From positions 1 to 64,000 of the forward strand of contig QVRM01001287.1 of the NCBI GenBank assembly GCA_003439945.1: a stretch of 64,000 nt of DNA, written 5' to 3'. Shown here piece after piece: positions 27,660 through 38,866 of this stretch (the stretch's first letter is position 1; each line of letters opens with the position of its first letter). The DNA is from Dermanyssus gallinae (lineage: Eukaryota; Arthropoda; Arachnida; Mesostigmata; Dermanyssidae). The position numbers were made by a program, and so were the translations under genes. Below the pieces are notes generated by a model. That model was not told where the DNA came from, did not search any database, and saw only the letters and a program-made list of their open reading frames with translations.

Positions 27660-28039
27660 AAACGACACAAAAGAAATAAACCAACGCAAAAAGAACATTA
27701 ATACTTATTATCCACAACTAATTAACATGCAACAACAATGTTGAGAACATCAAGCTGGAAAAAAAAATAATATAGACACGCACATAAAGAATTCAAAAAT
27801 ATATGCATACAGTACAATCATTAACATCTATATGCGTAGGCCGTTCAACAGGTGGTAGGAATTTTCACAAAGACCGCGGCGCCAATGACAATACTTTTTC
27901 TTCTTGTACATGACGCGGACCAGTTACAATATCTACACTACTATTCAGGCAGTTGCAATATTTACACTACTGTCATGTTTTAGACGAAAACGCCACGTTT
28001 AGATTAGGTGTGGCAGACTGAGTTTGAACTGAACGCATG
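27660..28039. other. Unassigned, 5' side of KAT2
   Basis: This should contain, or lie before, the missing first KAT2 exon. I could not find a start codon followed by a splice donor that would join VRAWPREKK. It is AT-rich with no island of coding character. Confidence 0.35.
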
Positions 28040-28480
28040 TCAGATGTCTTACATGTGGAGAAACATGAATTCTGTAAAGTTAAGCAGCATTTGTATAGCA
28101 AGGAAGTCTTGGCTGCTCAAATCAAAGCTGAGCTGGTGCTTGAGATAGCTGAGATCATAGATACCTCAGTAGTTCATAGGGTGGTTAATATACTGCAAAC
28201 TGATTGAAACGAAATGGAAAGGCTGTTCGCATGGTGGGTGTTGCAATTTTTGACCATCGATTAAAAACACAGACGAAAAACATTTCGCTGCAATGCTTGG
28301 CAATACTTAAGGGCAATACAAATTACTTTTGGCGTCGATTCGTGACCGTGGACGAGACCTGAATCTACCACTCCATAGAGGTTTGGTTAAGGGGTTTTGA
28401 AATTTCTGACGCCTGGCCACTGCCAGCTCTGAGACTTGAATGAGATAAAAATGCACCAACCATCATCACTTATAGAAGAC
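28040..28480 (+). mobile_element. Decayed mariner-type transposon
   Basis: Plus-strand pieces in different frames match a mariner transposase in order: a helix-turn-helix-like IAEIIDTSVVHRVVNIL near 28145-28195; WWVLQFLTID near 28230-28260; KHRRKTFRCNAWQYL near 28265-28310; and NYFWRRFVTVDET then a stop and IYHS near 28320-28375. In mariner proteins the residue after VDET is Trp, here TGA. The catalytic first Asp is in VDET. Beyond about 28480 no confident transposase remains. Terminal inverted repeats were not located. Confidence 0.7.
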
Positions 28481-30299
28481 CGGCGGGAATGACTATGGCT
28501 CTCTTTCCAACGTAGCTTCCCGTAAAAAAATTATGCGTGCTGCGAGTACCTTCCTCGCAAATAGAAAGCTGGTCAGAGGTGTAAACTTCCAATTATAGCA
28601 TTCCTTAGGTCCGTTTGGCTATGGGAGGCAACACATACAATATCGATTGTATGGCAAAATATTAGTATTGTCGTGGCCCATTCGAAGGTCGCTAAGGCTT
28701 ACTGCTTAACGGATTAGGTGTCCTGCGCATTGATTCCGGACCGACTGGTAAACGCCCCGAGCCCAGTTAACCATGGGGTACCGATCGTGGTACCTGCTGC
28801 CTTGGCTTTATAGGCACAATGATAAGAGATTTTCGATGAGAGCCGATACTCCCTCGTCGAACTTCTCGAGCCACAAAGACACTCGCCACTTTTTCGTTCT
28901 GTGACAAATCACGAGGTACGCATCAAGCAGATTTTTGCTGCATTCGAGGTAGTCGATCTTATAAAGAGACCTGGATCCAAGCCAAAGTCTCCTTTCGCTA
29001 AAGACATAGCTAACGTTGTGTTTGAGTTTTCGTCAATCACAGGCTTCACAAGCCACATTTTCGTCGTCTACTAATGCCTACGGGAGAGGTTTGTCGTAGA
29101 GGTTGTTGTCGCCGTTTTCTCATATCGTTGTCTGTCAAGAGAACCGACTCGAATATTCCATCCGCCATATGGACAAAGACGACGCTATCCGCCAGCGGAT
29201 GCATTCGATTCTTAACTCACTCTACAGCACGCGAATTTCAAAAACTTTTCCAGGTTGCCACAAATACCCCATAGTCGTCAAAGCAGTGAACAACGCTTGG
29301 CAAGCTTTGCGCCGGAGAGGGCGAAGACTGCTTTGTCGGCTGGGACGGTAATGTTCACTGTTTTTGGGAATTCTCAAGAAAATATTTTTATTAACTATTT
29401 ACAGAAGGATCAAGCAAGCAAGGAGCATACACTTCTACACTTCTGAACCATATGTCTGAAGAGCTGCAAACAAAGCACCGAAATTAGTGCGCAAACAGTC
29501 GTCATACTTTCAATTTTTCGACAGCCGTTCTATGCAAATCTCAGTTCTAGGAGGAGAAATGCTCGTGACGCATAGGTCCTGCGTTGTGGCTGTTTATTTA
29601 AGGGTTTCAAGCACTTTTTTCGATAATCAAAATTCAACACCCCGACTAGTGTTAAAACTACGTCGAAATGTTTTAATGAACCTATATTAAGCATGTTTAG
29701 ATAACACCCGTTTTTCATCCATAAACAAAATTGGCCCTATTATGTCAAATTATGGTATACACGACCTGCGCCTTTTTTGGCAATACGTTGAATATGTTCT
29801 GTCGGACTGCTGCCCATTGGTGGTTGCTGTATCGTCATTCGATGCTTACTACGCGATTCGACGCCGGTCCGTTACAGGAATGACTGACAATCTGTTAAAG
29901 TTAACCACATGCAAGACGTTATTTGTAACCGCTTGTTCTTCGAACGCCGGTTACCAAGTCGGACATTTTGACTTGGTGTATCGCAGTGAGGAATTTCACA
30001 GCACACTGTCTACCGGTATTAACTAATATTGCCAGTCGTGATAACAAATAACAGTCGTCTACAAGCACACATGCGGATATACTTTAATAAAAATGACACC
30101 TTATCATATTGTCGAATCCGGCGAGCTGTTCGGCGCGATTCATAGCATCTCGACATACAGTTCTCAGTGATACTCAAAATGGTGTGAGATCTCACAATGA
30201 AACTAGCAGCAATGTTCTAATATTGAGCAATCCGCCTTAGAGTTTGAAAGTCTACCTGTACACTAGAACTGGTTGAATCAGGTTTCTACAACGTTGTTA
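28481..30299. other. Repeat debris and unassigned sequence
   Basis: 29130-29220 resembles 318-405, so it belongs to a repeat. The region 28850-29060 has a protein-like stretch on the plus strand (SLVELLEPQRHSPLF, IKQIFAAFEVVDLIKR) without a recognised family. Open frames at 29103-29351 and 29742-30026 are unrecognised. Confidence 0.4.
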
Positions 30300-30990
30300 A
30301 CTCTTAATAGTTAATTGCTTCGTTTCCGCAGAGGAGCCTATGGGTCGAAGTCGTACAACTTTAAATACATTTATAACGCCTGACTGAAACCTGTTAATAA
30401 CTTATCATATCTCGGTGTGGTTTTAACCCCATGACGATCCTTTAGTCGCTACGTGGAAGAAACAAGGCTAAAAGCAAAAGCGACAATACATTTACTGGGG
30501 AAACTACGTAACTAAGACGTAAAAATCGCAATTAATATTTCTAGGAATAAAAGCCGCCCCCATAGTGAGAGATTGTCTCTCAAAAGTTACGCTACACCTA
30601 TCACTTAGCGGCCTGTTAGAATTTAGATTGCTTAAATATCGTCCAATATCAAAACTATATAAAAATGCCATAACAGGGGCATAAAGCATGCAATGTGTAA
30701 CAGGTAACTAACTAAACAAGTGCAAAAAACTTTCTGTTTAGACATTTAGAAACGCGTCTTAGAAAGGCACCGTCAAATAGTATGCAGAATAGCAGAGCAT
30801 GGATACCATTACAATGTCTGCAGGGGACATAACTGCCTTTCAATCAACTATGAGACTGTGCCCACAATTATTGTATGTAGAATGTAACAGCAAACAAAGG
30901 CAGCAATCACATAGCTCTTTTTGAGGCATCACAAGGAACATCACTATCCTTTATAGCGCTTAGTGGAATAAGTCATCTCTAGAAAACGAT
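30300..30990 (+). mobile_element. Decayed LINE, post-RT region (family of 50290 and 55180)
   Basis: Plus-strand pieces read NNLSYLGVVLTP followed by SRYVEETRLKAKATIHLLGKL (30395-30510), then HRQIVCRIAEHGYHYNVC (30765-30825). The same order of blocks, VNSFTYLEVILTPRLSFSTHV and then a V-x-H-GYHH-type stretch, occurs in the minus-strand LINE at 55180-56415, and FVTHFSYLGVMFSSRG plus RFAVHGFHMKIC occurs in the plus-strand copy at 50290-51345. Stop codons interrupt the copy. Confidence 0.7.
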
Positions 30991-31039
30991 ATGTGAAAGA
31001 CTACTTGTATATACATACATTTGATGGCGAATAAATCTT

Positions 31040-31054
31040 GAATGTATATATCTA

Positions 31055-31096
<42 letters not shown>

Positions 31097-31473
31097 TGGC
31101 AAGAGCGCGACAGGACAAGGTTACCAAATACGAAGTCGAGTACCTACGAGCGGCGTTCCCCGACCCACAAGAACCTCGCAGATTCGGATCCATCACTATC
31201 TCTATGAGTGGTGTATGGGACTCCCGAATCTGCGAGTACGCTCTTGGGGCTCGGCGTCACGAAGAGGAATCTTATGGATCTTACCGTCTTAACATTGCAA
31301 GGGACTTTGATGATATACTGCTCGCACCGAGTCCATAAGATTCGGGCGCTGCCATCAAGCAAGGACACGGACAGCTGATTCTTAACTTCACGTGACAGCT
31401 TGTTACCACCATTTTTATTAAGGCGAGCACTGCCGAGTGTGCAAACGTATTGTAATTGATGAATAAATCATCG

Positions 31474-31540
<67 letters not shown>
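31040..31540. repeat. (AT)n-bounded segment ending in a retroelement-like 3' end
   Basis: (AT)n at 31056-31092 and 31476-31539 flank a 380-bp unique segment. Its right end, 31421-31475 (GGCGAGCACTGCCGAGTGTG, then ATTGTAATTGATGAATAAATCAT), recurs at 51914-51975 and 53353-53412, each time followed closely by AT-rich or (AT)n sequence. Segments 31141-31190 and 31195-31240 share AGATTCGG/GAATCTGCGAG in inverted form. No gene is seen. Confidence 0.6.
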
Positions 31541-31541
<1 letters not shown>

Positions 31542-32599
31542 TAAATTAGCTCAGTAATGTCAATCTGATTATTCTCAGCGCGTCTCCAACGCCCTCACCT
31601 CTTTTTTGCAATGCACTGAAAAAATGAAAACTTTTCGAAACGATGAGACGACCTGACAACCTCGACGTCTGACAAACAACTGCTCTGGCAGAATAGATAG
31701 AAACTGACAGAACTATCTCGTTGTTGTAAAGAGTAGTCGTATGGACAGGTATATATATATATATATATATATATATTGTGTACTCACGATGTGTTGTCCT
31801 TATAGTCCGTTGATAAATGAATAGTCGATTGATTGATCGATAGATTCTTCTGGTTCCGTCGTCGTGGTTCTTCGTCACGGCAACGACGCACAACTAGGGT
31901 CGCGCAACCTTTGACGGCCAGATGGTCGTTGCCGGTGGACGGCAGAGTCGGCGCGGTGCGGTGGGTGGGCGCAACCAACAGAAGAGAAGAACTTCTTCTT
32001 CGCTGGATCACCACGTCCAGTGATGCTAAACCGTTAACCTGGTGCACCTAAAGAGTAGATGCATCATCGACTTCAGAAACAACTCGATGTGGTTCCACAA
32101 GTGGTGGTGATTCACACATAATCGAATGCCGCCGCCACCGCCGGCGGCGATGATGGTGATGACGACGACGACAACGACAACGACAACCACCACGTCTATG
32201 CTGAGTGATGAGTTGATCAATACGGCACAATCAACTTCAAAATTGCCGTTAATCTCCCTTCTCTTACAGACACCAATGCAGCAGCAGCAGCTGCTTCTGT
32301 TTCTGTTGTTGTTGTTGTTGTTGTTGCTTTCGTTGTTATTGCTGCTGCCGGCCGAAAAACAAGAACAGGGGAGAGAGGAAGAATGCACCGCGGCTCATCA
32401 TGCTGCTCAGCCAAGATCATAACAAAGCAACGCTGCGCTGGTGGTGGGTGGTCGCGGAACGGCTCGACTTTCCGTCCATTAGTGCGTCAGGCGGAGAGGG
32501 CCGGCTTGTTTAATTGCGTTGCCAGCGGTAGTGGCGATTCTCGGTCGATGACCGAACGCTGTCACAGCAGTAGTATGCTTTGCTAGTCAATATTGTGTG
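31541..32599. other. Unassigned with simple repeats
   Basis: (AT)n at 31752-31776, (GAC)n-like repeats at 32160-32190, (CAG)n at 32279-32291 and (TTG)n at 32302-32327. Frames on both strands are translations of these repeats. Confidence 0.5.
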
Positions 32600-32779
32600 T
32601 CAAGCCCGGTGGCGTGGTGGATTAAGTCTCCGCCTCGCAACCGGAGGAGACACATAGGTGCGCGGGTTCGAACCCCACCGTTGCACATTTGTATTTATGG
32701 GGGTCCGTCTATGAAGCAATGTGAAAAACAGTTCCGTGGACGTTAAATCTTGGCTGAGGGTCAGCCCAAAAACTTTACT
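32600..32779 (+). repeat. tRNA-derived SINE, copy 2 (family A), with target-site duplication
   Basis: This 180-bp element has an A-box-like TGGCGTGGTGG, a perfect B box GGTTCGAACCCC and the shared body up to GAGGGTCAGCCC. It is flanked by a perfect 16-bp direct repeat TAGTCAATATTGTGTG at 32584-32599 and 32780-32795, the footprint of target-primed insertion. Because the duplication is intact, this is the youngest visible copy and defines both element ends. Confidence 0.92.
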
Positions 32780-32795
32780 TAGTCAATATTGTGTG

Positions 32796-33149
32796 AAGAC
32801 AGATGGAAATGCTGCTGCGGCTGCAACAGCAGCGGCACACTCTGGATGGAATAGGCTCTAGAGCTAGGGGAGAGGCTTTTGTGGGCTTCCAGCAGTCATT
32901 CTCATCTAATGTCCAGCCACAGTGGTGTCGCCGGTTCAATCGGTTCAACCGTTGTTGATCGAATATTATTTGAACTCGATGCTCATTGACAGTAGACATT
33001 TAAATACCGCTGTTGAGAGTCAGCGGGTATGCTGTTGTTGTTGCTGCTGCTGCTGCTGCCACAAGCAAAGGGCAAATGTTAGGTAAAACCTAGATATCCC
33101 GACATATCCAACGCTCGGTGCCTTGAATGAATTGAATTTGTGTTATTAA
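32796..33149. other. Unassigned interval
   Basis: There is a (TTGCTG)n-like tract at 33031-33060 and nothing else recognisable. Confidence 0.4.
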
Positions 33150-33530
33150 CATTTCTCATAAGATAATTCAGTATGCTAATTCCGAGCAATTCTATTAAGC
33201 ACAGAGCCTGTTCGGAGCCTCTTTTATGAGATTACAATGTATAATTTTATTTTGTTATGTTTGCCATTGTCACAATGTATTTACAATGTATTGCGATAAA
33301 GTTAGTATTACTTGTATTATTTTACACTATACACCAGAGTTTCGAGATAACGAGGCTCGCATTTAAACTTTTTAATGTATTGTTTATTAACCAATATTTG
33401 GTTTGTGCATTTGAATTTAAGCAAAAGCTTTGTCTGCCTGGCGAAGACTGACGATATGCCTCTAGACGATTCTAAGCCCGTGGGGGACAGAGGATAGTCT
33501 ATCAAAATTAAAACTACTTTGTTAGAAATA
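33150..33530 (+). repeat. Interspersed repeat, copy 2, followed by the short conserved motif
   Basis: It shares ordered blocks with 6760-7010 (TCTATTAAGCACA, CTGTTCGGAGCC, GCATTTGAATTTAAG, CTTTGTCTGCCT). At 33465-33530 it carries TTCTAAGCCCGT and a diverged copy of the motif described at 8290-8372. The two repeats therefore sit side by side here. Confidence 0.6.
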
Positions 33531-33889
33531 AACAAAACGTTTTGAAGAATTCTAGACAGATAGAACGAGATGCGAGAGCACCGACGATGAATAAGAATGT
33601 GATGATGCTGAAGATCACAGAAACCACGATCTAGAATCTGTTTTGTGGAGCATGTACAGCTAACAACACTGTATGTGAGTGATGTCGGGAGGCCAGTCTC
33701 CAATAGAATCTCAATTGTCTCAATGACGAATTCGCAATCTTGTGGCAGCCGGCCAGTCAATCATCCAGCTAGCTCGCTACGCGATCGACCAACAGCAAAT
33801 CGATCAATCGTAACAGTCAGCATCAGCTATCTTGAACTGAAAACATTCACGTTAAGGTTAATTAACCATACGTTTACCATAGTTGTCGA

Positions 33890-34350
33890 ATATAAAACGT
33901 ATTCTTTCTGGTCACCATCCCAACCTAGTTGGCCTTATCAAATCTGCAAGAACCCAAAACACCCGAGGCTCGGCATCTCACTTGCTCATTGTCTCCTCGG
34001 CCACAAGTACACAATCAAGGTTTGCACTCTGTAATTTAGGTGCTACCTTGTGGAACAAGTTGTCTAGTGACATTAGGACACTTATATCGCTTAGTCAATT
34101 CAAAAACACTGCGAGAACGCACTATCTAACCTTACTTGCGTCTGACTAAACCATAACTATGTAAACATGTACACAATCCATAGGATAAATCATTGCAATA
34201 ATACGAGATACTACGGTGATAATGTATAAAATCTTACTGTAACTTGTACATACAGGTATGCTTCGCACTAGCCTGTGGCTATATGAAGTTGTAACAAAAA
34301 TGAGAAACTACAATTAAGTATCAATAAACGTCATATCATATCATATCAAG
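33890..34350 (+). mobile_element. CR1/Jockey-like LINE, 3' end fragment
   Basis: The plus strand encodes LWNKLSSDIRTLISLSQFK, a hallmark of the C-terminus of CR1/Jockey-type reverse transcriptases, followed by NTARTHYLTLLAS and a stop near 34147. A 3' UTR follows, ending in AATAAACG at about 34323 and a short (CATAT)n tail at 34332-34349, typical of 3' ends made by target-primed reverse transcription. The same family occurs at 4440-5860 and 21380-21900. Confidence 0.8.
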
Positions 34351-34485
34351 GAGGTTGTTTTTAATTCTAGACCATTCTCCGTCCCCCCTCTCCGCCTCCC
34401 GCCCCTCAAGCAGCTGCCATTCACCGGCTGCTGTTCATTCAGCGGCCACACGAATTCGAACGCCGCGCTCTTAACACTCGGAACG

Positions 34486-34555
34486 TAGACGGCGGAAGGT
34501 AAACGGCGGAACGTAAACGGCGGAACATAAACGGCGGAACGTAAACGACGGAACT
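34486..34555. repeat. 14-bp minisatellite, five units
   Basis: The unit TAAACGGCGGAACG occurs five times head to tail (34486, 34500, 34514, 34528, 34542), with one or two changes in the outer units. Confidence 0.9.
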
Positions 34556-36563
34556 ACGGACGGAAGCAGAGGCGGGAGCGACGGGCGCGCACAGGGCCGG
34601 GCTGGACCGGGCTGGGCTGGGCTGGAGAGAGGAGGTGGTCTTGCTCCCAAATGCTCCCAATGTTCCGAATCGAAGGCGCGGGACGTTGACGTGTCCATAT
34701 GCAACGGCAGCAGCGGTAGCGGTAGCGGCCGCGGCGGCGTGACGTTCGATATTCGAATTCGTCTTTCTGTCGTCGGTGCTGTCCAGCAGCTGTTCAATCA
34801 TCCCTCAGTTGACCTGACTGACGAACGACGATCGCTACTGTCGGCGAATTGCTGTTGCTGTTGCTGTTCGAAGCGGCCAGCCAGCCGGCAGTCTGACCAA
34901 CAATCAAACGAGCGCTGTTGTTTGCTAATGATGATGTGTATCAATTAACAACATTACAAATCGAACTATTGTTTAGTAGGTAGGTTTTGCACTTGTTGTT
35001 GTTGTTGTTGTTTTCGTTCTCTAGTTCGTCGTCGTCGTCGTCGTCGTCCTAGTAGCAGTAGTGGTAGTAGTAGAAGTAATCGTGTAACTCGTCTCGTTGT
35101 TGTTACAAGTCGCTACTCAGTGTTTTGTCAAACGACGAATGTATGAAGCGCGATGAGTGGTGATTGATTTGCGGTGACAGCAGGCGGCGGTCTTGACTAA
35201 TCAGAACCCTACTTCCAGTTGTTGTTGTTGTTGTTGTTGTTATTGTTAATCAGCAAGTAGTGCCAGTAACAACAACAACAGCAGCAGCAGTTATATCAGT
35301 TATAACACGTGATCAATGAATGAATGACTGATTAATCGATTAATTGACTGACCATTATTAACATCACGCACCACCACCACAACGCTCATCATTACTATCA
35401 CCACTAGCATATGTCAGTCGGATACTAATACTCATAAGATTTAGTGGCTCTTCGAGTCGCCGAACGTCTCTCTCTCTCTTGCCCAACAAACAACCCGGAG
35501 CTCTCTACGCTTAGAGCGCGCAGAGAGCTCATTAGTCAGTCGGCTGTGTCGACCATTAGTGCAGACCGTTGTTGAGAGTTGGAGAGCTGCCACTGTGGCG
35601 GGCCCAATGCCGCTGCTGAACTGAGCCGTAGCCCACAGCGCTGGCGAAGGCAACAACAACAACCACAACAACAACAACATCGAAAGCAACAACAACAACA
35701 ACAGCAACATCGAAAGCAACAACAACAACAACAATGATGGTAACCTGTGCACCATCCGCCGAAACCATGAGATGAGCAAGCGAAGCAACAGCAACGACGA
35801 GCTCACTGCACACCTGACTGACACTGCCTACTCGGATCATCAGGACCAGGAAGGCGCTGCCGCCGCCGCCGACGACGACAACGACGACGACAACAACAAC
35901 AACAACAACAGCAACAACAACGACGACGGCGACCAAGGCAATCAGGACAAGACAGGGGCGGGCATAGCGGCTTCGAGCGTGGCGGCTGGTTTTCTCGATT
36001 TTGCTGTTGCTGCCGCTGCTGCCACCACAACCACAACTCTTACTACTGCTACGACAGTGACTTCTTCTACTACTATTACTACTACAACTGTTCCTGTTGG
36101 TGGTGGTGTTGGCAGTGCGACTAGAGCATTAGTTGCTTCGACAACAAGCGCGGCTGCCGCTGTTGTGATAGCCGCTATTGACGCCGGCAGCCTTTCATCG
36201 TTGTTGCTCTCAGCCAGCCCCGTTGCCGGGCCCAGCTGCTGCAGGCAAAGCGACCCCGGCTCTACCGCCGCAACCGTTACAACAGCATCAGCAACAACAC
36301 TAGGCGACTCAGCAGACTCTGGTGATCTTGGTGGTGGTACTCGACGTGTTCGAGGTGGTGGTGGTGGTGGTTCTCGAGAGCGTGGTACTGTGCAAGACGC
36401 CGGCATCGTCATTGACGGTGCGGGTGATATTGGTGCTGCTGGTGGAGAAGAAGGATTTCGTGCTGCTGACCATCATAGGATTATCGACGACATCGACCCT
36501 CATAGGAGTATCGACGACATTGACCACCCTCATCGAACAATCGACGTTCGAAGATCGGCCACA
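34556..36563 (+). promoter_or_regulatory. 5' flank and probable 5' UTR of the SLC35B1-like gene
   Basis: The interval is rich in (CAA/TTG)n (35001-35017, 35220-35245, 35650-35735, 35888-35925) and (GAC/GTC)n (35028-35050). An open frame begins at 35772 and runs in frame into the transporter, but its product is Asn, Asp, Ala and Thr repeats with no homology to the transporter family, so I read it as untranslated leader. The alternative is a long low-complexity N-terminal extension. No promoter element can be fixed. Confidence 0.4.
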
Positions 36564-37554
36564 ATGTCGTCGTCATCGACGTCGTCCTGGAAGGTAGTCG
36601 TGTATGCGGCCGGCATCCTCATCTCGTACGCCGTGTTCGGCATCTTCCAGGAGAAGATTCTGCGCGGCCGGTTCGGCGAGCACCACGAACGCTTCACGTT
36701 CCAGTTCTCGCTCATCCTCATCCAGTGCGCGATGAACACGCTCATGGCCAAGGTGCTGCTGCACACGCTGTGGAAGCAGGGCAGCCGACCCGACGCACGC
36801 CCGATACTACGTCGTCAGCTCGGTGTTCTACCTCGTCGCCATGCTGACGAGCTTCTGGGCGCTCAAGTACGTCAACTATCCGACGCAGGTGGTGGCCAAG
36901 TCGTGCAAGCCCATCCCTGTCATGATTCTCGGCGTCCTGTTGGCGCGCAAACGGTACACTCTGCTCAAGTACGTGTTCGTACTGCTGATCGTCGCCGGCA
37001 TCGCGTTGTTCATGTACAAGGACAATGTCGCCGCTGCCACTGCCGGCCGGACGGCGGCTGGCGGCGACGACGACGACAACAACGCCGCGCTCTACGGAAA
37101 CGTCCTGCTGTGCGTCTCGTTGACGCTCGACGGCCTGCTCGGCGCCGTCCAGGACCGCATGCGGCAGAACTTCCAGACGCGCTCGCTGCACATGATGTAC
37201 CGGATCAATCTGTTGTCGGTCGGCTACGTGGCGCTCGGCCTGCTCTACACGGGCGAGCTGCCGGCGTTCGTCGGCTTCGTGCAGCGCTTCCCCGAGCTGT
37301 ACGGCGATATCGCGCTGTTCGCCGTATCGTCGGCCGTCGGCCAGATCTTCATCTACTCGACGGTGGCCGAGTTCGGCCCGCTCGTGTGCTCGATCGTCAC
37401 GACGACACGCAAGTTCTTCACCGTCATTGGGTCGGTGTTGCTGTTCGGCAACGCGCTCACCGACCGCCAGTGGCTGGGCACGACGCTCGTCTTTGCCGGC
37501 CTGTTTCTCGACGCGTTCTACGGCAAGTCGTCGCCGTGCTGCAAGAAAGCCTGA
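36564..37554 (+). CDS. SLC35B1: SLC35B1-like ER nucleotide-sugar/nucleotide transporter (one frameshift)
   Basis: I chose ATG 36564 (A at -3) because MSSSSTSSWKVVVYAAG begins just before the first membrane span. The family's length (about 322 residues in human) then fits about 329 codons. Ten hydrophobic spans are visible. Family signatures are NYPTQVVAKSCKPIPVMILG, KYVFVLLIVAGIALFMYKDN, CVSLTLDGLLGAVQDRMR and FGPLVCSIVTTTRKFFTVIG. SLC35B1 proteins reside in the ER membrane and exchange nucleotides or nucleotide sugars (UDP-galactose-type annotation; ATP/ADP exchange for the mammalian protein). The frame changes by one base between 36774 and 36795: LLHTLWKQG in one frame, DPTHARYYVVSSVFYLVAM in the next, and one extra G in GGG at 36779-36781 would explain it. 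A lineage-specific Asp/Asn-rich insert follows the KDN stretch. The gene is intronless and strongly GC at third positions. The C-terminus CCKKA lacks a standard KKxx signal. Stop TGA is at 37552. Confidence 0.9.
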
Positions 37555-38584
37555 AGCAGTGATGATGCAAGACGCGGCGAACGGCGGCGGCGATGATCAG
37601 CATATCCGCATCCGTAGCGTCATTATCGTCATCGTCATTGTTATCAGCAACGCCTTCAGCATCGCCATCGCACGCTCGGACTCGATGTATTCATGCAGAG
37701 AAACAGAAATATACAGCGAGATAGAGAGAGAGAGAGACAGAGAGAGACAAAAATCGACCAAAACATACACAATCATACACAGAGTTGGATATACAGATAC
37801 AGGCGCTCACAGCACTCACCGGTGAAACTCAAAGCCGAGCGATGACGCTAACCATAATAGCTGTAAAAATAGCTGTATTGTTAAAATTTCTAGAGTAGTA
37901 GTAATAGTAGTAGTAGTAAAAGTAAGTTTTTTTGCTAGTGGTGTGGTAGGGTAGGGTAGAAGAACAAATCGAATGTTATCTACAATGACAACAAAACACT
38001 AGAACGCTATTGCTACAATGTATTTAGTATGACGTGTGTGTGTGTGTGTGGGTTCGCGTTTTTGTAATGATGACGTCGCATTGATGATTGTGGGCGGACA
38101 TTGGGTTTGTTCGCTATGTGTATTCGCTTACAATTACCTGTCTTGCGTGCTCGACACTCATGTGCTCGCAACTTTTGCTGCAATTTGTGTGCGGATGACA
38201 GCAAGACAGGGGGGCAGGGGGGGGGGGGGGGGCGACTTTGCCCCCCAACGCAGCCTCATTCATAGAGCTTACCGCTTGAGAGAGTGCGAGAGAGTAGGTG
38301 TGTGAGAGAGACAACTTGCGAATGACCACCTTGTACTTCATTTAGTCAGAGTCTAGATAACCATAGGAATAATAATAATAATAATAGTAATGATCTTGAA
38401 CGATTAACAACTTTAAATGTTTAGAAAAATAATATAAGAATATAGGCGTTACAAATATATAGATGATACTATATTTGCATCAACATAGTGGTAGGCTAGC
38501 AATTTCATGATTGCCCATCTTTCATTAGGAATCACATCGTCAGACATATATATATATATATATATACCTGGTCGCTATACATAT
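37555..38584. other. 3' flank of the SLC35B1-like gene, no further gene
   Basis: It contains a (GAGA)n tract at 37720-37748, (GTA)n at 37895-37918, (GT)n at 38035-38050, a G homopolymer of about 19 bases at 38216-38232 and (AAT)n at 38369-38384. No clear polyadenylation signal was identified. The last 35 bases hold (AT)n at 38546-38566. Confidence 0.5.
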
Positions 38585-38866
38585 ACAGGACCTTCCAGAA
38601 TTCGTCCAACAACATTTGGGGTCTAGTACAAGTTGGCGAGAAAATTGTTGAATCTACGTTAGCCCAAAGCAACAAGAACAAATTGTATATTCATAATAAT
38701 TCTAAAAAATGAAATTCTTTGCAATTCAATTTGTTTTAGGGTTTCACGTTTAATTACCCCATTTTTAGAAAACATTTCTATCACCTTGTCCCATTGAAAG
38801 AAAAAACATTTGCGCCGAGTTGTACTTGACCCCAGAGTTTGTTGCACGAATTCTGGGAGACCCTGT
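38585..38866. mobile_element. MITE-like element with about 54-bp terminal inverted repeats
   Basis: The left end 38585-38638 (ACAGGACCTTCCAGAATTCG, then CAACAACATTTGGGGTCTAG) is matched in reverse complement by 38813-38866 (ACAGGGTCTCCCAGAATTCG, then CAACAAACTCTGGGGTCAAG), with scattered mismatches. The 282-bp unit is non-coding, although the minus-strand right half gives a short protein-like run FFFQWDKVIEMFSKNGVIKR that may be a transposase scrap. No confident target-site duplication was found. Confidence 0.65.

Noticed and set aside
38216..38232. Long G homopolymers (also 45279-45294 and 63909-63929) as G-quadruplex regulators
   Set aside because: They are plain mononucleotide runs with no nearby gene start. 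Their length is also the least reliable part of any assembly.
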